Shown piece by piece: positions 1 through 5,676 of a DNA stretch of 11,745 nt; within the stretch, counting starts at the first letter, position 1, and every line of letters begins with the position of its first letter. The translations under genes were made by a program, and so were the position numbers. This DNA is from Acidobacteriota bacterium (lineage in GTDB: Bacteria; Acidobacteriota; Blastocatellia; RBC074), in NCBI GenBank assembly GCA_022614735.1, contig JAKEHZ010000286.1, positions 1 through 11,745 on the forward strand, written 5' to 3'. The notes below the pieces were generated by a model. It searched no databases. It had not been told where the DNA came from and worked only from the letters and a program-made list of their open reading frames with translations.

Positions 1-86
1 TATTCTCTCCTCGGCATTTGGTATTACGCCTATTCGTGATAAATTTCCGCCGCTTCACTTCAATCATCCAAAGAAAGGAAAAGAAG

Positions 87-1301
87 ATGGCCCACTGGAA
101 TACGTTCGCAGTCGCGTTGATGTTTGCGTTTGTCTCCTTAACATCTCAGGATGCATCGCTCACGCCCAGATCGCTGAGGGCAGCAATAGATGCAAAACCT
201 CGAGGCGCAGAGGCAGAAAAACTCGCTGAGGGAATTCGCGCATACTTTGGGAAAGAAGAGTTGCTCAAGGGCGCTGCACCCAAAATTGATGAACTGACCA
301 TTGCCTGGGCTATCGAAGCGCCCGGTGCAAAGGCCGGGCCGCGCGTCATTTCAGACGACGCGAAATTTACACTACCGCTCACGCGAATCGGCAGCACTGA
401 TGTTTATTCCGCTGTCGCTGAATTGCCTTCGGGCAGCTGGATGAGGTGGCGTTACGAGATCGGCGATCAGAAACTCGGCGGAGGCAATCTCGAGGTCTAT
501 ACGATTCATCCAGACAGCCGTAAAAAGCCCGGAGTTCCCGAAGGAAAGCTGACTCAAATGACGAAATGGTCGAGTAAGATTTTTGCAGGCACGACGCGTG
601 ACTGGTGGGTTTACGAGCCCGCTCAATACAAACCGGAAATCCCAGCGTGCGTGATGGTCTTTCAAGATGGTCAGAATGCGAAGAACTATGTGCCCGTCGT
701 CTTTGACAACCTAATCGCAAAAGGCGATCTGCCCGTGACTGTCGGGATATTCCTTGCGCCGGGAACGAGAGCCGATGGCAAACCTAATCGCAGCTTCGAG
801 TATGACACGCTGAGCGATCAGTACGCGCGATTCCTGCTTGAAGAAATCCTGCCTGAAGTCGAGAAAACTTACAAACTGCGACACGATGCAGCCAGTCGCG
901 CGATTGCGGGCATCAGCAGCGGCGGAATCTGTGCATGGACAGTCGCCTGGGAGCGCCCGAACGAATTCAGCAAAGTTCTTTCGTGGGTCGGCAGTTTCGT
1001 CAACATCGCGAGCGGCCCGACGTTGCGTGAAGGCGGGCATAACTACCCTGCCTTGATCCGCAAAACACCGAAGAAACCGATTCGGATTTTTTTACAGGAC
1101 GGCGCGAATGATCTGGACAACCCGCATGGCAACTGGCCACTTGCAAATCAGGAGATGGCGAAAGCCCTGGCATTCGCCGGTTACGATTTCAAGTTCGAAT
1201 ACGGCAATGGCTTCCACAGTGACCGGCACGGGCGCGCGATCCTGCCTGATTCACTGCGCTGGTTGTGGCGCGATTATCAAGCGACCGCTACGAATAAGTA
1301 A
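87..1301 (+). CDS. Exported esterase, enterochelin-esterase-like alpha/beta hydrolase
   Basis: 404-aa protein predicted to hydrolyse an ester in the periplasm or outside the cell; the substrate is unknown. The N-terminus (about residues 3-18) is a hydrophobic export signal. Residues about 60-150 look like a beta-sandwich (E-set-like) domain before the hydrolase. The catalytic domain spans about 165-400. The nucleophile elbow is GISSGG, with Ser277 in GxSxG after the usual Ala-Ile-Ala. The acid is probably Asp342 or Asp344 in DGANDLDN, and the base is His377 in GNGFHSDRHG, close to the GxHxxxHG pattern of bacterial members of the putative-esterase family (PF00756). The end, LPDSLRWLWRDY, is also typical of this group. 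I chose the ATG at 87 because an AAAGGAAAAG purine run lies just upstream and the signal peptide then starts at the N-terminus; an in-frame start at 18 would add 23 unlikely residues. The gene stands alone, followed by a hairpin-forming repeat. Family confident; substrate unknown. Confidence 0.85.
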   Translation: MAHWNTFAVALMFAFVSLTSQDASLTPRSLRAAIDAKPRGAEAEKLAEGIRAYFGKEELLKGAAPKIDELTIAWAIEAPGAKAGPRVISDDAKFTLPLTRIGSTDVYSAVAELPSGSWMRWRYEIGDQKLGGGNLEVYTIHPDSRKKPGVPEGKLTQMTKWSSKIFAGTTRDWWVYEPAQYKPEIPACVMVFQDGQNAKNYVPVVFDNLIAKGDLPVTVGIFLAPGTRADGKPNRSFEYDTLSDQYARFLLEEILPEVEKTYKLRHDAASRAIAGISSGGICAWTVAWERPNEFSKVLSWVGSFVNIASGPTLREGGHNYPALIRKTPKKPIRIFLQDGANDLDNPHGNWPLANQEMAKALAFAGYDFKFEYGNGFHSDRHGRAILPDSLRWLWRDYQATATNK

Positions 1302-1320
1302 TTGCCAGATGGTGGAAATT

Positions 1321-1367
1321 CACCACGGATTGACACGGATGCGACGGATTTTCACGGATTTAATCCG
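1321..1367. repeat. Short-period ACGGAT repeat array
   Basis: The hexamer ACGGAT starts at 1325, 1335, 1344 and 1354, so four copies lie 9-10 bases apart. The array ends in a near-palindrome, CGGATTTAATCCG, at 1355-1367. It begins about 20 bases after the esterase stop codon and encodes nothing recognisable. Arrays of this CACGGAT kind are scattered between genes in several environmental phyla; their function is not known to me. It shares the CACGG core with the array at 10454-10480. Confidence 0.6.
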
Positions 1368-1416
1368 CGTTCGACTTTATCCATTTTTTCAACAAATATT
1401 GCGCTCTGAAGTGTCG

Positions 1417-1490
1417 AAGAGAGAATGCGAAACAAGCGAAAAGAGCCAATTTTCGCTTGTTTCGTCTATTTTCGCTTGTTTCGCATTCTC
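1417..1490. repeat. GCGAAACAA repeat forming a perfect 22-bp inverted repeat
   Basis: The arms 1421-1442 and 1469-1490 are perfect reverse complements (22 bp) around a 26-base spacer. The spacer holds a further partial copy of the right arm (1450-1464), so the left arm could pair with either. GCGAAA units start at 1427 and 1436, 9 bases apart. A leader AAGAGAGAA (1417-1425) precedes the units and recurs before the array at 11702. The position, 116 bases after the esterase stop, would suit a transcript-end hairpin, but no clear T-run follows, so I call it a repeat rather than a terminator. Confidence 0.75.
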
Positions 1491-1757
1491 CCTTCGGTTG
1501 ACATCATCCGCGCATAAGTTCGAAATGTGAAGATTGCGGTGCTGCGCTTGCCCCCCCCACAATTTTTTGTACAATAAAATTTCTTGAGCTTTATGCTTGG
1601 TAATCAGATGATTGATCGATCAACTTCGGGTAATGCTCTGACAGCCACAGCGGTAGTGATTCTTCTGCGATCTTCTGGCTCCCTGAAATTCGTTGCCTAA
1701 CACACACTCCTCTGACGATAAGCTATTTTCAGCCCCGTAGCCATAAACTGTGAATAA
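1491..1757. other. Intergenic stretch without a supportable gene
   Basis: Between the inverted repeat and the transposase remnant I see no convincing gene. It contains a run of eight C (1551-1558) followed by an AT-rich patch. A 38-codon minus-strand frame runs from a GTG at 1707 to a stop at 1591, but it has no family resemblance. A 7-bp inverted repeat, CCGTAGC (1735-1741) and GCTACGG (1767-1773), overlaps the start of the remnant and might mark an old element end. Confidence 0.4.
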
Positions 1758-2108
1758 GAGCGGAGAGCTACGGTCAAATACCAACAGCTATTGGGCAGTC
1801 GTATGCGACAACTCCTGCCACAGAAGAGTAGCCGACCATCTCAAAGGGTGCACGAGCATCTGGTCGAGCAACCGCGGCCAGTGGGCCAAGTCCAAGCCGA
1901 TGAGCTGCGGATCAAAGTGCAAGGCGCTGTTCTGCGGATGGCGATGGCGGTGATGGTCTCGACCCGGTTGTGGTTGGGTGGAGAAGTCGGCGTGACTCGC
2001 CATATTTATCAAGGAACAGAGGAGGCAGTCGCTGCGGTGATCAAACAGACGCAAGGCAAAGGTCAGATCAACACGGCTTTCATTGAGCGCATCAACGGAA
2101 CCTTTCAA
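1758..2108 (+). pseudogene. Internally deleted IS1-like DDE transposase remnant
   Basis: One reading frame, open from about 1758, encodes pieces that I recognise from a family of IS1-like DDE transposases. First come QRVHEHLVEQ and GQVQADEL, holding the first catalytic Asp (codon 1899-1901). Next is a VSTRLWLGGEV strand, then VTRHIYQGT and INTAFIERINGTF, with the catalytic Glu at 2085-2087. In intact relatives some 60-70 residues with the second Asp lie between the LGGEV and VTR segments. Here these are joined directly around 1989-1994, so the enzyme cannot be active. The C-terminal part is also missing after about 2105: the frame runs on to a stop at 2133-2135 with unrelated residues. No intact terminal inverted repeats were found. 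The family call rests on motif memory, not on a search. Confidence 0.6.
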
Positions 2109-2157
2109 GTCTCAGTGGTCAAACCATTTGAATAAACTCGTGTTAAAAGGAGAAGCT

Positions 2158-3459
2158 ATGAAGAGAACAGCTCTATTTGTCGCATTGATGCTCGCCATCG
2201 TGTTCGCCGCAACCATTGTGAACGTCAATCGGGCAGCCGGTGACGATCACGCTAATCACAAACATCAACAACAGCCACAATCACAGCAGCAGGAAAAAAC
2301 GCCCGTAGTTGACGGAGCCCTCACGCCCGACGCGATCCCTGATTACGCCGCGCAGGAAATTGTCCTGCGCATTCTGTCTTCCGACACGCCCGATAAAATC
2401 GGCGACCGTAAAAAGGCTTACCTGCGCATCCACGGATTCGACGAAGACGCGCAAGCCGCGCTGATGCTCGCCGCACGTGAATATAAGAGGCTCGTTGAGC
2501 CCATCGAGAGGGAAACAGATGACATCAAGAATCTTAATTGGCCGAATCCAAATAGCAATGCGCGCGCGAAGCTCAAGGACTTACAGCGGCTCAAAGAGCA
2601 GCATATTGCAGGTGTTACGTCCGACCTGAACGGACGGCTTGAAACCTTCCGATCTCTCGATAAATGGACGGATCACATTTCCAACATGGTGAAGCGAAAA
2701 ACAAAGGGCTTTGCGAGTGAACTTCCCACGAAGAAGATTGGTTTCTTTCGCCTACTCCCGGACCCATTCACCGCCTATGCCCAGGCTGGGGGCTGTGACC
2801 CAACCTACGTCTACACTGATGCGCTGTCTGATGGTTATAGTATGGTATACGGTTATTCGTCGTATTCGGCGGGAGCGAACAACTGCGGGCACGAATTCTA
2901 TCTGACGACGCAAATCAGCCACACCGGAGCGCCGACTGCGTCTGGGACCGACTATGCTATTTTCAATTTAGATTCGGGCTTGGGTTATTATTACGACGGA
3001 TATTTTCTCGCCACAACAACAGTCGAAGGGTACTGTCCTGTTGCAGTTCAAACATTCCCAGCAGGTAGTAATACAGATGATGTAACAGTAGCTGCTACTG
3101 TAGAAGTCAAAAATCTGACTGCTTCCAATGTTGATGTTGCTCCTGGCGACTCAATCACACTATACGCAGAGGTCAAAGCAACCGAGCACGCAACTGGTTC
3201 GGTTACTGTTGGATTTGGCATAGATTCTAATCCTGCTCCGGTAGCAGTCACCGGAGCAAATAACGCCGTAATTGGAGGTTTAGTAAACTATATGGTGACA
3301 GTCTCGAACACAGTTACCTCTAGTGGGCCGAAAAAAGGACCAGTTACCTTCTATGCTGGAATAAATTCTGCTCCTACTGGTGCTATAGCCAGCGGCGGTC
3401 AGAAAACTGTCACCGTTTGTTATGGTCCAAAGGTCATGGGTAATTGCCCAATCCAATAA
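2158..3459 (+). CDS. Secreted multi-part protein of unknown function
   Basis: 433-aa protein of no family I can name. The ATG at 2158 has a strong AAGGAG five bases upstream (2147-2152), which decides the start over the longer open frame. Residues 1-28 form a Sec-type signal peptide. Residues 29-46 are a His/Gln-rich linker (HANHKHQQQ, then QSQQQ). Residues about 55-185 are charged and probably helical, with coiled-coil-like stretches. Residues 205-300 form a Tyr/Gly-rich beta segment with Cys213, Cys243 and Cys293. The end (about 308-433) looks like CARDB/Ig-like beta domains with two loosely similar stretches (VTVGFGIDSNPAP and VTFYAGINSAP), and Cys421 and Cys430 could form a disulfide. It is likely surface-exposed or released. 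The DNA coding for the C-terminal beta part (from about 3040) is visibly more AT-rich than the rest, suggesting separate origin of that module. It lies 22 bases after the stop of the transposase-remnant frame. Confidence 0.7.
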   Translation: MKRTALFVALMLAIVFAATIVNVNRAAGDDHANHKHQQQPQSQQQEKTPVVDGALTPDAIPDYAAQEIVLRILSSDTPDKIGDRKKAYLRIHGFDEDAQAALMLAAREYKRLVEPIERETDDIKNLNWPNPNSNARAKLKDLQRLKEQHIAGVTSDLNGRLETFRSLDKWTDHISNMVKRKTKGFASELPTKKIGFFRLLPDPFTAYAQAGGCDPTYVYTDALSDGYSMVYGYSSYSAGANNCGHEFYLTTQISHTGAPTASGTDYAIFNLDSGLGYYYDGYFLATTTVEGYCPVAVQTFPAGSNTDDVTVAATVEVKNLTASNVDVAPGDSITLYAEVKATEHATGSVTVGFGIDSNPAPVAVTGANNAVIGGLVNYMVTVSNTVTSSGPKKGPVTFYAGINSAPTGAIASGGQKTVTVCYGPKVMGNCPIQ

Positions 3460-3470
3460 ACAAATCATAT

Positions 3471-3512
3471 CTCCCGTTTCGCTCACTCTGGAGCGAGATT
3501 TTGAAAATTGGT
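3471..3512 (+). repeat. Left terminal inverted repeat of the MITE-like element
   Basis: Perfect 42-bp arm, reverse complement of 3677-3718. It begins CTCCCGTTTCGCTC and ends GAAAATTGGT. Identity breaks immediately outside the arm on both sides. Confidence 0.9.
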
Positions 3513-3676
3513 TATGTGGGTATTGAAATTCGTCAAAAATGCCCATTTTTCGCACCTTCTGAAATGGAAAAACTGGCAGCTCGTGGTCATTTCCGACCTA
3601 GCGGACTCTATAGGTCAGTGGCGCATTCGGGGACCGGATTTTCGCAGACACGCAACTTCTGCAAAATCAGCGCTTT

Positions 3677-3718
3677 ACCAATTTTCAAAATCTCGCTCCA
3701 GAGTGAGCGAAACGGGAG
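3677..3718 (-). repeat. Right terminal inverted repeat of the MITE-like element
   Basis: Perfect 42-bp reverse complement of 3471-3512, followed directly by the second TCATAT copy at 3719-3724. An AT-rich TATAAAAT (3727-3734) lies just outside and might serve as a -10 box for the next gene, but I see no good -35 partner. Confidence 0.9.
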
Positions 3719-3784
3719 TCATATGTTATAAAATAGACCAATAACTTGTTGTCCGATTTGTCCCTTACATAAGGAGGCGATGTT

Positions 3785-4024
3785 ATGAGATTACGAATCA
3801 ACTGGGTTCTTGTCCTCTTGGTTGTTGTAGCCATGTTTGTATGTGGATGGACTGCCTTGGGGCAAAGACAAGTCGTTACACCAACGCAGTGGGAATATAC
3901 AGTCAAGCACACTGGTACTATTGAAAAAACGCCAACCGTTTTGAACGAGCTTGGTGCGCAGGGATGGGAACTCGTTAATGTGACTCATGAAGGATGGGCG
4001 TACTTCAAACGCCAAAAGAGGTAG
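3785..4024 (+). CDS. Small exported DUF4177-like protein
   Basis: 79-aa protein. Residues about 7-27 are hydrophobic and form either a signal peptide or a membrane anchor, ending in WTALGQ. The rest, with QWEYTV at about 34-39 and LNELGAQGWELVNV at about 53-66, then YFKR near the end, matches the short DUF4177-type alpha/beta fold often seen as small stand-alone proteins; the biochemical role of this family is unknown. An AAGGAGG Shine-Dalgarno at 3771-3777, seven bases before the ATG, firmly supports the start. The gene follows the MITE-like element by 66 bases, so its promoter lies in or just outside the element's right end. Its last 31 bases overlap the open frame of the next, broken gene. 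Confidence 0.75.
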   Translation: MRLRINWVLVLLVVVAMFVCGWTALGQRQVVTPTQWEYTVKHTGTIEKTPTVLNELGAQGWELVNVTHEGWAYFKRQKR

Positions 4025-4418
4025 CTGAACTGCTCGAACTCAAAAAACGCTTCGATGATTGGCGTGCTAACCCCAAATACGAGCGCGACCTTATTCCACC
4101 TAAGCTTCGTCGGGCGGACTTGGAAATGAATCGCCGTTAACCGCGGTCTCTTCTGCGACGCACTTTGAAACTCGATCCGTGGCGATTGCTTCAAAGAGCG
4201 ACGGATAAAAATCGTCGCGCACGCAGAAAAAAACGAAGACCGCCTTTTTCAAATTGCCGCTTGATACCGCTTTGCCGGAGCCTGTATCAGTGCCCCAGGC
4301 AACAACCGATTGTCGGCTGCAGCTGGAACGACCCTATGGCGCGCACCTCACACTCACACTGCCTGCATTCGACCTCACTTCAATCAACCAGTTCTGCGCC
4401 TATTTCCTGCGAGGCTGA
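3994..4418 (+). pseudogene. Broken gene resembling an IS66-associated accessory protein
   Basis: One frame from about 3994 reads EVAELLELKKRFDDWR, then IPPKLRRADLEMNRR, to a TAA at 4138-4140. The same frame resumes after the stop with RRTLKLDPWRLLQRA and NRRARRKK. It shifts in an A-run (about 4226-4233) to a second frame reading TKTAFFKLPL, then CRLQLERPYGAHLTLTLP, ending at TGA 4416-4418. Together these follow the layout of small helix-turn-helix accessory proteins found beside IS66-like transposases: an ELKKRF..WR start, a Y-x-x-(R)T-A-x-x-L-x-LDY middle, and a closing beta segment with I/L-E-x-x-x-G-A. In that layout the TAA stands where relatives have Tyr, so it looks like a point nonsense mutation. 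At least one stop and one frameshift make it non-functional. The family call is from memory of the pattern and is tentative. Confidence 0.45.
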
Positions 4419-4450
4419 AGTCGATGATACAGTTCGTTCCTCAGCTTCCC

Positions 4451-4829
4451 GCGATCCTCATCGCCACGACCAATCACCCGGAGAGACTTGATACGTTGAT
4501 TCTCGAGCGTCCCAGCCGCCTTTGACCGAAAGTACTACTTCGCATTGCCGGCATTTTCCGAGCGATCGTCCTACATTGCGGTGTGGAGTGATTCGGTGCA
4601 ACCCGAGTTGTGTCTGTCAGAGAGCGATCTATGCCGTGTCGTCGAACAGACAGATGGATTCTCTTTCGCTTACTTGAAAGAACACTGCCTATCCTCAATG
4701 ACGCAGTGGATCGCCGAGCCAGTCGTGGGGAAGATGGGCATGTTGATGCTCAACCGCGCAGCACTATTACGCGCGCAGATGAGCCAGCCATCCACTACTC
4801 TAAATGAACTGGCGATGTTCAGCGATTAG
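4451..4829 (+). pseudogene. C-terminal remnant of an AAA+ ATPase
   Basis: The first frame (from 4451) encodes AILIATTNHPERLD and LILERPSR, matching the sensor-1 region (Asn in ATTN) and the start of the arginine-finger region of AAA+ ATPases. A one-base shift near 4520 moves the protein to another frame, which begins FDRKYYFALP and continues through SYIAVWSD and TDGFSFAYLKEHCLSSM to the stop at 4827-4829. Joined, the two frames make a continuous sensor-1, SRFDR and small helical lid. No Walker A or Walker B sequence lies upstream, where a different broken gene is found instead, so the N-terminal half is deleted. ATP hydrolysis is impossible. It is too decayed to assign a cellular role; related stand-alone ATPases of this type are common and poorly characterised. 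Confidence 0.65.
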
Positions 4830-4983
4830 AGGTTTGATTGTGATCTTCAGATTGTTCGACTGTTAATTCGACTCGCTCGCTTCTACGATTTGCGATGAAC
4901 GCATACCAAAAGAGCAATACAAAGGGGGTGATCAGAAAAGGCAAGTACAACAGTCCTGCGAAAAGTTGCTCTAACAAATTCAT
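4819..4983 (-). CDS. Possible 54-aa single-span membrane protein
   Basis: Minus-strand frame from an ATG at 4983 to TGA at 4819-4821. Residues about 4-31 are strongly hydrophobic (LFAGLLYLPFLITPFVLLFW) and are followed by NRRSER, giving a positive-inside anchor, then a polar acidic tail of about 20 residues. This layout is hard to get by chance. The ribosome site is weak (only TGAAGTAAAGCT before the ATG), and there is no family match I can name. Its end overlaps the last 11 bases of the ATPase remnant on the other strand. It could be a small regulatory membrane protein or a chance frame. Confidence 0.45.
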   Translation of the reverse strand: MNLLEQLFAGLLYLPFLITPFVLLFWYAFIANRRSERVELTVEQSEDHNQTSNR

Positions 4984-5165
4984 AGCTTTACTTCATAGGG
5001 CCATATTTTAACTAGCTCTGCTTCTCACAAGCGATGCAGGGAAGACAGACCGCTCTCTTCGTTGCGTCTGACTGTAGGCAATCTGAATGCCAGTAGTTCA
5101 GTATTTTAGCTATTTGTGGATCGATCGATTTTCAGCCTACGCAGATGGGCACGCTGAGATTTACC

Positions 5166-5196
5166 TGACATTTTTGCCTGTCATCTATGAATGACA
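5166..5196. repeat. Interleaved TGTCAT/ATGACA inverted repeats
   Basis: TGACA (5166-5170), TGTCAT (5179-5184) and ATGACA (5191-5196) can pair in two alternative ways, each with a short loop. They lie just past the stop of the minus-strand gene at 5215-5553. No T-run follows on that strand, so a terminator is not clear; a protein-binding site is equally possible. Confidence 0.35.
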
Positions 5197-5214
5197 CAAT
5201 GGAGAGTTTCTGAA

Positions 5215-5553
5215 TTAAAAATTGACACTTGGGGGATGATTCATGTAGGCGAACACTACAGATAAAGCACCTTCTCTCACCTTGTAGATGTAGATCGAGC
5301 CTTTCACATTTGGGCCACGGGAAGTGTTATCGGTAAAAACCGCAAGGTCTATTTTTTTTGATTGAACCCTTACATTTTGGATTTCAACTGGAACACGACC
5401 GCCGATTGAGGCCAGCTGAATTACTTCTGGGGATATTTGCACTCCTGTTGCTATTGCGGTCGCCCGTCTGGGAGGCGATCTTAAAATTGCCGCCGTCAGA
5501 TCTTCGCATAGCAATGCTGCTAACAGAATACCTACCATTAGCACCAAGTGCAT
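5215..5553 (-). CDS. Small exported protein of unknown function
   Basis: 112-aa protein with a hydrophobic N-terminal signal (LVLMVGILLAALL) and a mature part with alternating beta-prone stretches, such as VIQLASIGGRVPVEIQNVRV and GSIYIYKV. I do not recognise the family. The ATG at 5553 has AAGGTGG on the minus strand (plus-strand 5559-5565) six bases upstream and is preferred to a GTG three codons earlier. It lies downstream of the oxidoreductase on the same strand, but a large hairpin separates them, so co-transcription is doubtful. It could act in the periplasm or at the surface. Confidence 0.5.
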   Translation of the reverse strand: MHLVLMVGILLAALLCEDLTAAILRSPPRRATAIATGVQISPEVIQLASIGGRVPVEIQNVRVQSKKIDLAVFTDNTSRGPNVKGSIYIYKVREGALSVVFAYMNHPPSVNF

Positions 5554-5569
5554 GTGAACCACCTTGCAC

Positions 5570-5644
5570 TACGGGGAGCGAAAGCGACCTGAGCTTCGAT
5601 CAGTCGCGCAATTGCCGAGGCTCAGGTCGCTTACGCTCCCCGTA
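5570..5644. repeat. REP-like intergenic hairpin, 25-bp arms
   Basis: The arms 5570-5594 and 5620-5644 are reverse complements over 25 bp with a single mismatch (GCGAAAGCG against GCGTAAGCG), around a 25-base loop. The outer arm begins TACGGGGAGCG. It lies between the stop of the oxidoreductase (5677) and the start of the next minus-strand gene (5553). There it could end transcription or protect the 3' end of the message. Size and form resemble REP palindromes, but no associated RAYT transposase gene is visible here. Confidence 0.75.
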
Positions 5645-5676
5645 CTGTATCCACATACTGCAGATCCAGATAGAAA

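Larger units (their letters stand above)
3465..3724. mobile_element. MITE-like element with 42-bp perfect TIRs and 6-bp TSD
   Basis: The element proper is 3471-3718 (248 bp). Its ends, 3471-3512 and 3677-3718, are perfect 42-bp inverted repeats beginning CTCCCGTTTCGCTC. TCATAT occurs as a direct repeat immediately outside both ends (3465-3470 and 3719-3724), as expected of a target-site duplication. The 164-bp interior has no meaningful frame, so the element could not move on its own; a full-length relative would have to supply a transposase. Each arm also holds a small internal hairpin, TCGCTC with GAGCGA around ACTCTG. A short near-palindrome (AAAAATG, CC, CATTTTT) lies at 3535-3550. The unbroken arms suggest recent movement or selection on the hairpin. 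It sits 11 bases after the secreted-protein stop and could also affect the 3' end of that transcript. I cannot assign the parent IS family. Confidence 0.85.

Noticed and set aside
1591..1707. 38-codon minus-strand frame starting GTG
   Set aside because: The Shine-Dalgarno-like GAGGAG is too close to the GTG, the product has no recognisable motif, and it lies in repeat-rich intergenic DNA.
3513..3676. Coding potential inside the MITE-like element
   Set aside because: Frames crossing it simply run through the inverted repeats; no transposase motif is present in 164 bp.
3727..3734. TATAAAAT as a promoter supplied by the MITE for the DUF4177-like gene
   Set aside because: The -10 match is good, but no acceptable -35 is found about 17 bases upstream. 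It is noted only as a possibility.
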